From Flavobacterium sp. 9R (GTDB lineage: Bacteria > Bacteroidota > Bacteroidia > Flavobacteriales > Flavobacteriaceae): a stretch of DNA of 64,000 nt. Shown piece after piece: positions 52,285 to 61,741 of this stretch; within the stretch, counting starts at the first letter, position 1; every line of letters starts with the position of its first letter. Location: positions 2,977,974 to 3,041,973 of the forward strand of contig NZ_LR733413.1 in assembly GCF_902506345.1 (NCBI RefSeq), in the 5' to 3' direction. The notes below the pieces were generated by a model that saw only the letters and a list, made by a program, of their open reading frames with translations, was not told the origin of the DNA and did not search any database. A program made the position numbers and the translations under genes.

Positions 52285-54705
52285 TTATTTTTTATCGTTA
52301 GTGAGCGAGTCAATCTCTTCGTCAGAACGCTCGATGATGTCAATCTTAGGTTCAATAAATTCTTGTTCATTGGCCAAGGTTTTGTTCAAAGTCAACACCA
52401 AAGCTGGAAGCAACATCAAATTCGATAACATACCAAATAGAAGAGTCAACGAAATCAATCCACCTAGTGCAATGGTTCCTCCAAAACTAGACAACATAAA
52501 CACCGAAAATCCAAAAAACAACACTATCGAGGTATAAAACATACTCAATCCCGATTCGTTAAACGTAGCATACACTGATTTTTTGATTTTCCAGTTGTTC
52601 TTCTTCAATTCCTCGCGGTATTGCGACAAGAATCGGAGGGTGTCATCTACCGATAGACCAAAGGCAATTCCGAAAACCAAAATAGTCGAAGGTTTTAAAG
52701 GGATATCCAAAAAGCCCATCAAACCAGCCGTTAAGAATAAAGGCAATAAATTAGGGATGATAGAAACCAATATCATTTTGAACGAACGGAACATAAATCC
52801 AATCAAAAGCGCCGTTAAGAAAAAGGCAAAAATCAGCGACGAGAGCAAGTTATCAAGCAAGTAGCCCGTACCTTTTTGAAATACCAAAGCTTTCCCCGTT
52901 ATGATGACATTGTAGCGTTCTTTCGGAAACAATTTATCGGCTTTCTTTCTAATTTCGGCCTCGATTTTAGCAATTTGGTCTCCGTTTTCATCACGCATAA
53001 ACGTGGTGATTCGGGCATATTGACCAGTGCTATCTACATAGCTTTTCATTAAATTTTCTTTGCTATTGGCTGTAGCATTTTTGGCATACGAAAGGATAAA
53101 AGCTTGTTCTTGCGACGTTGGCAATTCATAATAATCAGGATTGCCATTATAGTAAGCTTGTTTGGAATATTTCACCAAATTCACAATCGAAATAGGTTTC
53201 GATAATTCGGGAATTTCCTCAATCGCAGTTTCTAGTTCTTCCATACGTTTTAGAGTAGATAATTTCATTACTCCTTTTTTACGTTTGGTGTCAATCATTA
53301 TTTCGAGAGGCATCACGCCATCAAATTCTTTTTCGAAGAAAACTATATCTTGAAAGAATGCTTCTTTTTTAGGCATATCTTCAATCAAACTACCCGAAAT
53401 GCGCATCTCATAAATACCGATAATACTGAATATTAGTAACGCTATTGAAGCGACATAAATCGAGAAACGATTGGTTTTGATGGTTTTAAGAATCCAATCC
53501 ATAAATTTTTTCACGGAACCTCTGTCCAAATGTTTGAGGTGTCTTTCTTTAGGAGGATTCAAGTAACTGTGAAAAATTGGAATCAATATTAAACTCAAGA
53601 AAAACAAAGCCATAATATTGATTGAGGTTACCACGCCAAATTCCAACAGTAAATTATTGTTCGAAGCGACAAAAGTGGCAAAACCAATGGCTGTGGTCAA
53701 GTTGGTCATCAAAGTAGCCATTCCAATTTTGGTGGTGACTCTTTGCAGGGCTTTGGCTTTATTGCGGTGGACTTTAAATTCTTGATGGTATTTGTTGGTC
53801 AAGAAAATACAATTCGGAATCCCAATCACAATAATCAATGAAGGAACTAGAGCCGTCAAAATAGTAATTTCGTAATTGAATAGTCCCAGAAAACCAAACG
53901 ACCACATTACTCCAATCACAACAATTACGATAGAAATTAAAGTCGCTTTGAAACTTCTAAAAAAGAAGAAAAACAATAAAGAAGTAATCAATAACGAAGC
54001 GCCAATAAAAATACTAATCTCGTCGGTAATCGTTTTGGCATTCAACGTTCGAATGTAAGGCATCCCCGAAACGCGAAGGTCAATTTTGGTTTCTTTTTCA
54101 AAAGTGGTTATCGCAGGGATTAATTTTTCTAAAACAAAGGTTTTACGAGCCTTAGTATTCACGATTTTTTTGTCCATATAAATCGCCGAGCGAACACTTC
54201 CAGACCGTTTGTTGAACAATAATCCTTCATAAAAGGGAAGGTCATTGAACAACTCTTTTTTGATGGTTTGCAAATATTTTGGATTGAGAGCTTTCGATTC
54301 GTCTACAAAAGGAACCAATTCGAATGTTTCTAAAGCTTCGTTTTTTTGTAGTTTTTTCAAATCATTGAGCGAAACCACCAAGTCTACCTCCTGATTTTGT
54401 TTGATGGTATTCATCAATTTACTCCAAGCGGCATAGGCTTTTGGCGTAAAAAAAGTGGAGTCTTTTACTCCTATAATTATCAAATTCCCCTCTTCTCCAA
54501 ATTTGTCCAAAAAGGCATTGTATTCTACATTTGCAATGTTGTCATCGGGCAACATATTCGCTTCGGTAAACGTAAAATGAATATTTTTCCATTGCAGTGC
54601 CAAGAAGACGGTAATGGCTGCAATGATAGAGAGCATTAAAATTCTATTTCTAAGGACAATACGAGCGATAAGTTCCCAAAATCCCAAACTAAACCATTTA
54701 ATCAT
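52285..54705 (-). CDS. RND superfamily exporter (MMPL-like)
   Basis: 806 residues with twelve predicted membrane helices in two halves, each with a large periplasmic loop. Conserved SSD/RND signature sequences LVPSLIIVIGIPNCIFLTNKY and FGIAFGLSVDDTLRFLSQY (an Asp typical of proton relay in MMPL proteins) fall in the helix 4 and helix 10 regions. It most likely exports a lipid or hydrophobic compound, or hopanoid-like cargo. A -7 box TACCTTTG lies upstream on the minus strand at 54733-54726. The phosphatase gene follows 10 nt after its stop. Confidence 0.87.
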   Translation of the reverse strand: MIKWFSLGFWELIARIVLRNRILMLSIIAAITVFLALQWKNIHFTFTEANMLPDDNIANVEYNAFLDKFGEEGNLIIIGVKDSTFFTPKAYAAWSKLMNTIKQNQEVDLVVSLNDLKKLQKNEALETFELVPFVDESKALNPKYLQTIKKELFNDLPFYEGLLFNKRSGSVRSAIYMDKKIVNTKARKTFVLEKLIPAITTFEKETKIDLRVSGMPYIRTLNAKTITDEISIFIGASLLITSLLFFFFFRSFKATLISIVIVVIGVMWSFGFLGLFNYEITILTALVPSLIIVIGIPNCIFLTNKYHQEFKVHRNKAKALQRVTTKIGMATLMTNLTTAIGFATFVASNNNLLLEFGVVTSINIMALFFLSLILIPIFHSYLNPPKERHLKHLDRGSVKKFMDWILKTIKTNRFSIYVASIALLIFSIIGIYEMRISGSLIEDMPKKEAFFQDIVFFEKEFDGVMPLEIMIDTKRKKGVMKLSTLKRMEELETAIEEIPELSKPISIVNLVKYSKQAYYNGNPDYYELPTSQEQAFILSYAKNATANSKENLMKSYVDSTGQYARITTFMRDENGDQIAKIEAEIRKKADKLFPKERYNVIITGKALVFQKGTGYLLDNLLSSLIFAFFLTALLIGFMFRSFKMILVSIIPNLLPLFLTAGLMGFLDIPLKPSTILVFGIAFGLSVDDTLRFLSQYREELKKNNWKIKKSVYATFNESGLSMFYTSIVLFFGFSVFMLSSFGGTIALGGLISLTLLFGMLSNLMLLPALVLTLNKTLANEQEFIEPKIDIIERSDEEIDSLTNDKK

Positions 54706-55084
54706 TTTCTGTATTTAAAAGGGTGCAAAGGTAACGAAACCTCGATTAAAAAAGGTAGGAAATCCTTGGTTTGATGGCAGTTTTTTTGAAAGCTTTTTGG
54801 TTTTTATTAATTTATTGTTCTTAATATTTGAAATAGTATCTCTAATTTTTTGCATTTCTCCAATATGTAAAGAATTTCATCATATGCTTATGTGTTGGAA
54901 GAAAAAGCTTCTTTATAATTAAATCCTACTTTTTATGTGAATATGTTAGTTTATACATTAGAATTTATTTTATTTTTTAAAATTGAAAAAAAAACAGTTG
55001 GGTTATAATTTATACATTTTGTTTCGCCACCTTTGCAAAACTATTTTTTATTAGAGTTACTATCAATACAATATACTATAAGCA
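54706..55084. other. 379-bp divergent intergenic region
   Basis: Lies between the RND exporter and the antiporter gene. It holds the minus-strand -7 box (54733-54726) and poly-A/T stretches. A GCCACCTTTGC sequence at 55026-55036 resembles a degenerate -7 box for the antiporter. No gene, repeat or structured RNA noticed. Confidence 0.5.
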
Positions 55085-56257
55085 ATGTCCTCATCTATTA
55101 TTATTACTATTTGTATTTTATTACTTTTGGCTTATTTTTTTGATATTACTTCTTCAAAAACTAAGATTCCATCTATTGTTTTATTATTAATATTAGGATG
55201 GTTTGTTAAACAAGGAACAACACTACTTCATATAGTAATACCCGATTTAAATCCTATTTTGCCTGTAATTGGAACTATTGGACTTATTTTAATTGTATTA
55301 GAAGGTTCTTTGGAATTGGAATTAAAAAAATCGAACTTGTCATTAGTTAAAAAATCATCTATTGTAGCATTTTTCCCAATCTTTTTGTTAAGTTTTGGAT
55401 TAGGATATGCGTTTTACTATTTCGGCAATATCTCATTCAAAGAAGGTTTGGCCAATGCTATCCCTTTAGCAGTAATTAGTAGTGCTGTTGCTATATCAAG
55501 TGCAAAAAATTTAATTAGTTCGCAAAAGGAATTTATAACTTATGAAAGTAGCTTGTCGGATATATTTGGAGTGCTTTTTTTTAATTTTATAACCTTACAT
55601 ACAATAATTGATTTGGGTTCATTTGGAGTCTTTTTTTTAGAGATGATTTTTATAGTTATAATTTCATTTCTTGCAACATTAGGATTGGCTTATTTGTTAA
55701 GCAAAATTACTCATAAGGTTAAATTTGCTCCTATTATTTTGCTAGTTATTTTGATTTATTTTATTTCAAAAGAATATCATTTGCCTGCTTTATTTTTCAT
55801 TATGTTCTTTGGTTTGTTTTTAGGGAATTTAGATGAATTAAAGCAACTGCCATTTATTGAAAAACTGCATCCGGAAGTTTTAAATAAAGAAGTAATGAAG
55901 TTCAAAGAATTGGTTGGAGAATTCACTTTTTTAATTAGAGCTCTGTTTTTTTTATTATTTGGTTTTGTTATAAAAACTTCTGAGTTATTAAATCATAAAA
56001 CAATAATTTGGGCTATTTTTATCACGGTTAGTATATTTATAATACGTGCTATTTTTTTAAAATTAGTTAAATTACCGATAGTGCCTTTGTTGTTTATAGC
56101 GCCTAGAGGTTTAATTACAATACTTTTATTTTTATCTATACCTGCTAATCAAACTATTGAGTTGCTGAATAACTCTTTACTTATTCAAGTTATTATTTTA
56201 ACTGCTTTTTTTATGATGTTTGGATTAATGTTTTCGAAAAAAAGAGATGCAAAATAG
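55085..56257 (+). CDS. Cation:proton antiporter (CPA-type)
   Basis: 390 residues, eleven or twelve membrane helices in Na+/H+ exchanger-like order. Positions LGWFVKQGTT and an SAVAISSAKNLISS segment around helix 5 correspond to the ion-binding region, although the usual Asp pair is replaced by SSA, so the ion specificity is open. There is no C-terminal RCK/TrkA domain. Single-gene unit. Confidence 0.8.
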   Translation: MSSSIIITICILLLLAYFFDITSSKTKIPSIVLLLILGWFVKQGTTLLHIVIPDLNPILPVIGTIGLILIVLEGSLELELKKSNLSLVKKSSIVAFFPIFLLSFGLGYAFYYFGNISFKEGLANAIPLAVISSAVAISSAKNLISSQKEFITYESSLSDIFGVLFFNFITLHTIIDLGSFGVFFLEMIFIVIISFLATLGLAYLLSKITHKVKFAPIILLVILIYFISKEYHLPALFFIMFFGLFLGNLDELKQLPFIEKLHPEVLNKEVMKFKELVGEFTFLIRALFFLLFGFVIKTSELLNHKTIIWAIFITVSIFIIRAIFLKLVKLPIVPLLFIAPRGLITILLFLSIPANQTIELLNNSLLIQVIILTAFFMMFGLMFSKKRDAK

Positions 56258-56335
56258 GAGCTTAATGTAAACTTGTCGATTCCTGAAGCGTTTGGTTGAG
56301 CGGAGTTCCTTCGGTATTAATCATAAAACCATAGT

Positions 56336-56665
56336 ATGAACTGGATTTTATTACTAATTGCTGGCCTTTTCGAAGTAGGATTTACCACTTGTTTAGGCAA
56401 AGCCAAAGAAACACAAGGCACCGAAGCTACCTACTGGTTTCTCGGTTTTTTGGCCTGTCTCACCATCAGTATGTCCTTAGTTTACAAGGTCACACAAACC
56501 CTCCCCATCGGAACCGCTTATGCCGTTTGGACAGGAATAGGCGCTGCAGGAACCGTTCTCGTCGGACTTTTGGTCTTCAAAGAACCTGCTACTTTTTGGC
56601 GTATTTTCTTCCTGCTTACCCTCATTGCCTCTATTATCGGACTAAAAATGGTTTCCGAACATTGA
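56336..56665 (+). CDS. Small multidrug resistance family protein (SugE/Gdx-like)
   Basis: 109 residues, four membrane helices. Glu13 in AGLFEVGFT is the proton/substrate-binding Glu of the family. The segment TAYAVWTGIGAAGTVLVGLL is that of the SugE/Gdx subgroup, which exports guanidinium. No guanidine riboswitch was recognised in 56258-56335. A perfect 24-bp inverted repeat lies 20 bp downstream. Confidence 0.85.
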   Translation: MNWILLLIAGLFEVGFTTCLGKAKETQGTEATYWFLGFLACLTISMSLVYKVTQTLPIGTAYAVWTGIGAAGTVLVGLLVFKEPATFWRIFFLLTLIASIIGLKMVSEH

Positions 56666-56685
56666 GTTAAATTGGGGCGTGCCAC

Positions 56686-56740
56686 CATAAAACAAAGAGA
56701 GCCATTCAACTAACTATTGAATGGCTCTCTTTGTTTTATG
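56686..56740. terminator. Perfect 24-bp inverted repeat, bidirectional terminator
   Basis: Bases 56686-56709 pair exactly with 56717-56740 across a 7-base loop (CTAACTA). AT-rich ends and a GAGAGCC/GGCTCTC core; it separates the SugE-like gene from the convergent DUF5686 gene. Confidence 0.75.
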
Positions 56741-56741
56741 T

Positions 56742-56815
56742 TGTCGGGCTCTACGCTATATCTCTTGGGGCGAACCCCGCCCCAAGAGGATGCCGCTTCT
56801 ATCCCTCACGCAAAA
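56742..56815. repeat. Dispersed hairpin repeat R5
   Basis: GGCTCTACGCTATAT, then stem CTCTTGGGGCG (56762-56772) / CGCCCCAAGAG (56778-56788), then GGATGCCGCTTCTATCCCTC. Same flanks as R2 but with a G/C-rich stem. Confidence 0.75.
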
Positions 56816-56827
56816 CTTTGCAAATTA

Positions 56828-59326
56828 TCAAAATCCCAAATTCAAAATAAAGCTAATTTTCACCGCAATATTATCTTGGAATTTTGCCAATTGATTCGGG
56901 CCATAACGGTAAAAACCACTTAGCCCGATGCCGTTATAAATTTGGCTCAACTCAATTCCCGATTCAAAAAAACCATCGCGTAGGGTTTTGTAATTAATGC
57001 CAACGTGCTGTTCTGGTTTTTCCATATCGCCCCATCCCATACGGCTCACAAATACCAAGTTGGGTTTCACTTTTTTCAACAAATGAATGCGATTAAAACT
57101 GTGCTTGAACTGAAAATAAGCAAACTTACTCGAGAAAAATTCATTAAAAAACATCGTTTCGAAACTGTTTTTACCTGCAAAAGTCACACGCTGAATAATC
57201 GTTTCTTTATTCAAATTATTCGGAGACGTATTGTACAAATGCGTCAAAGGCAAGTCGCCAATAGTATAGCCTGCTTCAAATAGCAAACTGGTTTTTTGAC
57301 CGTTCAAGTAATTCTTTTGATATTCGGTTCTAAAATCGATTTTGCTAAACTCAAAATCATTGTTGCCCACGTTGGGTAATGATTTGGTAAATTGAAACGT
57401 AAATTTGGGATACCTTTTTTCGGTTTCAATTCTTCCCGTTGGCGTTTGCATATAATCACTAAACGGATTCCAACGCAACGAAACCATAGCCGTAGTCAAA
57501 TTGTATTTCGTAAAAAGTTTGCCGTCTAGATTATAGGCATAATTAAACTTTGGCTCCACAAAAGTATTCGAGAGTTCCCAAATACTTTCCGTTTTTGGAA
57601 TAAACTTGGTTTCCACACCCGTTTTCCACGTTTGATAATGGTAAAAAGTACTAATGTTGATAGGTCTTGGGTCGTAAATTTTGAACGCTCTTCGGTCAAC
57701 AGTCCAAGTAGTGCTCGCTATTTCTCGCACATCATCCGTAAATGAAACGCCCCACCAAGTATTCGAAAACTTATTGATTCGGGTACCAATGCCTAAACTG
57801 TATTTAAAAGTCCCGTCTTTTGTGCCATAAGCGCTATAGCCTTCTATTTTCCATTTTTTAGAAAAGCTATCATTGGTGATGCCGCCAACTCCTAATCGAA
57901 AACCTTCGTAGTTGTTGAAGCTTACAAACTTTCTTAAATCAAAATCAATCACACTAATGGGCACATACCCATTGATAATTTTTCTACCAAACAGCAGTTT
58001 GCTTTCAATGCCATTTTTTATCGAAATGCTATCGACAGCTGCATAGGTTTTTTGACTGCGCAAATCCAACTTTTCTTTTCTATACGCTTCCCAAAAGGCA
58101 TCCGTTTGATTGATAGCGTCTTCTTGTATGTCAATCGCTATCATTGGCTGTTTGATTTTGACAGCTTTGTTGTATTCTATATCAAAATTGTAGCTTTTGG
58201 AAATCAAATAACTAATATCGGTAGCTTCCTTTTTTCGCGGTTTGAATCCTTGTTCAACATCGCCATCAAACTGTATGGTTCCACCAAGAATTTTAATGTC
58301 ATCATCGCTTTTTCCTTTTACAATTTGGAACGTCTTAGCCGAGGGGAACCAAATTTTTTCGGTAGGCAAATACACAAATTCGTGAGTCCCGCTGATATCC
58401 AACACACCTTTTATGCGCATAATGGCTTTTGCAATCGCATAAGAATTCGTGTCTATGTACAAAACGCCTTCTAGTCCTGTGGCATTTTTCTTTTTCTTGT
58501 TTTTGAAATAAATCATATAGGTAGTCCTGCCGTCAATGGCTACCGAATCCAGTAGTTTGTAGTTGTAATACTCTGGCGCGTCATCGGCTATGGGACTATT
58601 GTATTTGGTTTCAAACAACTCATATTTGGGTTCATAAATCGAAAAAGATTGCAAATTGAACGCGATGATTTCATAAATCGGTTGCTTGAAGCCAGCCATT
58701 TTTGTTCCTAAAATGACTTCTTTTAAGTGGGTATTTTGGTACTGAAAAAGCGATACTTTCTCCGTTTGAAACAAATGCTGCTTGCTGATGATTTCTTTAA
58801 ATTTGTAGTTAGAAGAATCTACTTTTACGAGTTCTCTACCATACGTTTTGTCTACAAAAACCGAGTCGATTTTTCCATTAATAGAGTCAGGATTGGCGGT
58901 AACTAGGAGTTTGTTATAGGATTTAAATGAAAAACTATTGTTTTTTTGCTGCGGATTGTTGACTGTTTTAGCTGCTATGGCTTTTCGAATAATTTGCAAA
59001 GCATCATTTTCTTTAGGAATCAAGACTTCATTCAAATCATTGGACTTTTCTTGTAAGGCCACTACATAAAACGTTTTGTTGGGCATAATGATTTGTTGGA
59101 AGGGCGTGTAACCCAAATAAGAAACCGTAAAATCCGAAATAGGATTTGGGCTCAAGAGCTGGAATTTTCCGTCTACATCCGAGATGGTTTGTACACCCGT
59201 GTTGCTCGTAATGCTCGCAAAAGGCAAGGGTTGATTGGTCTTCGCGTCTTTCACCAAACCATTCCATTGGAATTGCGCCTGCAGGGAGAACGTAAAAAGT
59301 AGCAACAACCAACTCAATTGCTTCAT
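56828..59326 (-). CDS. DUF5686/carboxypeptidase-regulatory-like outer-membrane protein
   Basis: 832 residues from ATG 59326 (in-frame TTG at 59347 disfavoured). Signal peptide KQLSWLLLLFTFSLQAQ. Residues about 25-95 form a carboxypeptidase-regulatory-like (CarboxypepD_reg) domain: KDAKTNQPLPFASITSNTGV and VSYLGYTPFQQ. The rest is DUF5686, including a long C-terminal barrel-like part ending in a Phe-terminated strand (KISFILNLGF), as expected for an outer-membrane protein. The family is found in Bacteroidota with no known function; association with envelope or secretion is inferred. Confidence 0.85.
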   Translation of the reverse strand: MKQLSWLLLLFTFSLQAQFQWNGLVKDAKTNQPLPFASITSNTGVQTISDVDGKFQLLSPNPISDFTVSYLGYTPFQQIIMPNKTFYVVALQEKSNDLNEVLIPKENDALQIIRKAIAAKTVNNPQQKNNSFSFKSYNKLLVTANPDSINGKIDSVFVDKTYGRELVKVDSSNYKFKEIISKQHLFQTEKVSLFQYQNTHLKEVILGTKMAGFKQPIYEIIAFNLQSFSIYEPKYELFETKYNSPIADDAPEYYNYKLLDSVAIDGRTTYMIYFKNKKKKNATGLEGVLYIDTNSYAIAKAIMRIKGVLDISGTHEFVYLPTEKIWFPSAKTFQIVKGKSDDDIKILGGTIQFDGDVEQGFKPRKKEATDISYLISKSYNFDIEYNKAVKIKQPMIAIDIQEDAINQTDAFWEAYRKEKLDLRSQKTYAAVDSISIKNGIESKLLFGRKIINGYVPISVIDFDLRKFVSFNNYEGFRLGVGGITNDSFSKKWKIEGYSAYGTKDGTFKYSLGIGTRINKFSNTWWGVSFTDDVREIASTTWTVDRRAFKIYDPRPINISTFYHYQTWKTGVETKFIPKTESIWELSNTFVEPKFNYAYNLDGKLFTKYNLTTAMVSLRWNPFSDYMQTPTGRIETEKRYPKFTFQFTKSLPNVGNNDFEFSKIDFRTEYQKNYLNGQKTSLLFEAGYTIGDLPLTHLYNTSPNNLNKETIIQRVTFAGKNSFETMFFNEFFSSKFAYFQFKHSFNRIHLLKKVKPNLVFVSRMGWGDMEKPEQHVGINYKTLRDGFFESGIELSQIYNGIGLSGFYRYGPNQLAKFQDNIAVKISFILNLGF

Positions 59327-59377
59327 AAAAGTGTGTTTTGAACCCAAGCGATTTTTGTATTAGATTGACAAAAATAG

Positions 59378-59498
59378 CATAAAAAAACCGTCTCCAAGAT
59401 ACTTTTGGAGGCGGTTTCGTTTATGTTTGTTGTGAAAGTTACACTTTCATAATTTCGGCTTCCTTAACGGCTAGCAATTCATCGATTTTTTTGATGAA
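59378..59498. repeat. 121-bp duplicate of the frr 3' end, left copy
   Basis: Matches 61742-61862 at 117 of 121 positions. It comprises the frr terminator (59381-59417) and the last 20 codons of frr with the stop. The four differences all lie in 59411-59421, in the terminator and just past it. Confidence 0.93.
59439..59498 (-). pseudogene. frr fragment: last 19 residues and stop
   Basis: Reads FIKKIDELLAVKEAEIMKV then stop on the minus strand, identical to the end of the intact frr at 61803-61862. No start or upstream coding part remains. Confidence 0.9.
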
Positions 59499-59515
59499 GA
59501 TAATCTATAGTAGAA

Positions 59516-60187
59516 TTAACTAAACCAATTTGGCATTCCTATATGCGTTTGCACCCATTTGCCATTTTTTTTTCGATAGATAACGATATTTGTACCATAA
59601 TTATAGGTAGGAGATACTATTCCGTGAGAAAAAGTAAAAATAAGGTATTCATTGTTTTGATAATACAAAGGCTCAGAAAAATAAAAATCTTCATAATCAT
59701 TAGGTTTAAATAAATACTTTTTTTCATAGGCTGGAGTGCCAAATTCCAACGGTTCAAAAATTATATTTTTATGGTTAAAAATTTCGGTACCCCAGCAACA
59801 TTCACCTCCTTGGAAAGTCGCTTTTTCTATTTCTGATGCAGAGTTTTTGCTGTATTTTTTTCTTGCTATTTCCCACTCAGCTTCTTTGTAGAATGTTTTA
59901 TCTTCGTAGTCTTTTGTATTGTCTATTGAATCCAATGCATAAATTTCATTTAATTTAAGAATTCTTAATGTCATATCTGTGTTGATTTTTTTGCTATGAA
60001 TTAGAACTACTTTTGAACGATCTTTAATCTTTGTTGCTAAAAAATCATTAATTACTGCATATTTTTCTTTTAATGTGTCATTAACCTCTGTAATTGGAGC
60101 ACCAGTTTCAACTTTGCTTTTTTCATATCTTGCAGCACAACTTATTATAAAAATTGCTGAAATAATTAAATAAATAATTTTTTTCAT
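59516..60187 (-). CDS. Lipoprotein of the frr islet
   Basis: 223 residues with a lipoprotein signal (KKIIYLIISAIFIISCAARY). The mature protein is beta-rich and tyrosine-rich, with a vicinal CC in GGECCWGTEIF. I do not recognise the family. It ends 18 nt from the left junction of the islet. It shares strand and tight arrangement with the metalloprotease-like gene 85 nt upstream and they may be a unit. The A/T-rich codon use resembles the neighbouring islet gene rather than the core genes. Confidence 0.7.
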   Translation of the reverse strand: MKKIIYLIISAIFIISCAARYEKSKVETGAPITEVNDTLKEKYAVINDFLATKIKDRSKVVLIHSKKINTDMTLRILKLNEIYALDSIDNTKDYEDKTFYKEAEWEIARKKYSKNSASEIEKATFQGGECCWGTEIFNHKNIIFEPLEFGTPAYEKKYLFKPNDYEDFYFSEPLYYQNNEYLIFTFSHGIVSPTYNYGTNIVIYRKKNGKWVQTHIGMPNWFS

Positions 60188-60272
60188 ATCGTTTATATTT
60201 TTTTTATGGCTAGAAACAATAAATATTTTTATTGTAGGCTTTAATTGAATTGATAAATTATTTTTTCTTTAT

Positions 60273-61532
60273 TTAATTACACTTTTTTCCAATTGCATAT
60301 TGTCCCTGTGAGTATACTCCATTTTGTTCAGCAAGTATTCTAGCTAAAATCCTATCTCGATTTGGATTTCCAATAGGGTATGTTTTGTCAAATACTGCTG
60401 TTTTATGTAAACCACTCCATGCCATATCTAAAAATATCTGCTTATCAGCTAGAGTACTTGGAATTCCTCCTGTTTCATTCCATTGAAATTGTTCTAAAGC
60501 AGTTGCAATTGCCTCAACATATATTTTGGCCATATCCTCGTGTTGAGCCATAACTGCAGCTTGTGTATTATTACGTTTATTAACGAACGCTTTAAATAAT
60601 TCCGGAAAATTTGTTAATTGTGGTGTTGTTGTTGTGGGATAATTGCTATCATCTACAATACTTAACATATAAGCATGAATTATTTCGTGTAATAAAGCTG
60701 TGGCTCTATAAAGGTCTGATGCTGTAGTATAATTGTCTTTTGAAACGGTTATTAAATAATTATTAGTAGAAGTCTTTATTGTCTCGGCAAAACTATCTAC
60801 TTTTTGCATAGCTCCCATCATCATAGTAAGTTTGTAAATAGTAGTTGCTCCAAATTTTTTAAATATACTTGCAATATCTTTTTCATTACTATTTTTCAAC
60901 TTTTCCATTATTGCTTTGGTGCAAGGGTCTAATTGAGAATAATCAATTTTTTCTTCTAGTATATCTGCATTTTCTTTGAAGACAGTTTGGTAATTTTTTG
61001 ATAAGTAGGGAATATGAATGTCGTCATTTCCATATTCAGAATCGCATGGATAGGCTACAGCCATATTTTTATATGTCACTTCTGTTTTTACAAGTACTTG
61101 TCCAATGTATTTAGTTAAGAAAACCTCGCCAGTTGATGCGTATTTCCATATTTCATATCGATCTACATAGTATTCGGTAATTAATTTTACTACAAAAAAA
61201 GCATTACACTCAGGTATTTTGTTGGTTGTTGAATTCTTATTGGGTTTGTAAAATAGTTGAATCACATTTTCAAGAGGCTCAATTTTTTTTTCATTAGAAG
61301 GGTTTAATATTTTTCCTTTGTTGATGACTAATTGTCCTAGTAATGTTCCATCCAAATTGAAAATATTTAATGTTCCTGAATAATTATTTAATTTTTTTAT
61401 GGTTCCTGGATATAAATCGCCGTTTGTGTTTGAAAAAGCTTCTATGAGATACGAATATAAGGTATTATTGTTTTTTAAAGTTATAAGTTCATATTTTAAT
61501 GTCTTCTGAAATAACTTAGAATTGATTTTCAC
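60273..61532 (-). CDS. HExxH putative metalloprotease, probably 5'-truncated
   Basis: 419 residues from GTG 61532. A conserved ATALLHEIIHAYMLS (HExxH, zinc-binding) lies about residue 283, with a downstream Glu-rich helix (QHEDMAKIYVEAIATALEQF) that could give the third ligand. The reading frame stays open upstream to about 61700 with protein-like sequence (ISNNIIINWKDIKREEKEGY and ELEAKEKDSV), yet no good start codon or signal peptide is present there; homologous Bacteroidota proteins begin with a lipoprotein or secretion signal. The open frame stops at 61701-61703, right beside the 121-bp repeat, so the gene has probably lost its head at the junction and may be inactive. Confidence 0.65.
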   Translation of the reverse strand: MKINSKLFQKTLKYELITLKNNNTLYSYLIEAFSNTNGDLYPGTIKKLNNYSGTLNIFNLDGTLLGQLVINKGKILNPSNEKKIEPLENVIQLFYKPNKNSTTNKIPECNAFFVVKLITEYYVDRYEIWKYASTGEVFLTKYIGQVLVKTEVTYKNMAVAYPCDSEYGNDDIHIPYLSKNYQTVFKENADILEEKIDYSQLDPCTKAIMEKLKNSNEKDIASIFKKFGATTIYKLTMMMGAMQKVDSFAETIKTSTNNYLITVSKDNYTTASDLYRATALLHEIIHAYMLSIVDDSNYPTTTTPQLTNFPELFKAFVNKRNNTQAAVMAQHEDMAKIYVEAIATALEQFQWNETGGIPSTLADKQIFLDMAWSGLHKTAVFDKTYPIGNPNRDRILARILAEQNGVYSQGQYAIGKKCN

Positions 61533-61741
61533 AGAATCTTTTTCTTTAGCTTCGAGTTCAAATATTTCATAGCCTTCTTTTTCTTCTCTTTTAATATCTT
61601 TCCAGTTTATAATAATATTGTTAGAAATGTTTTTATTTACAAATTGTGATAGTTTTAGGTTGTTTTGTAAATGATGAATATAAAAGTAAATAACACAAAA
61701 TTATGTCTTAAAAGCAATACCCACATTTAGTGATTTTTAAT

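Noticed and set aside
56258..56335. Guanidine riboswitch before the SugE-like gene
   Set aside because: No ACGR loops or other conserved guanidine aptamer pattern; the segment TTGGTTGAGCGGAGTTCC looks like a generic flavobacterial repeat fragment.
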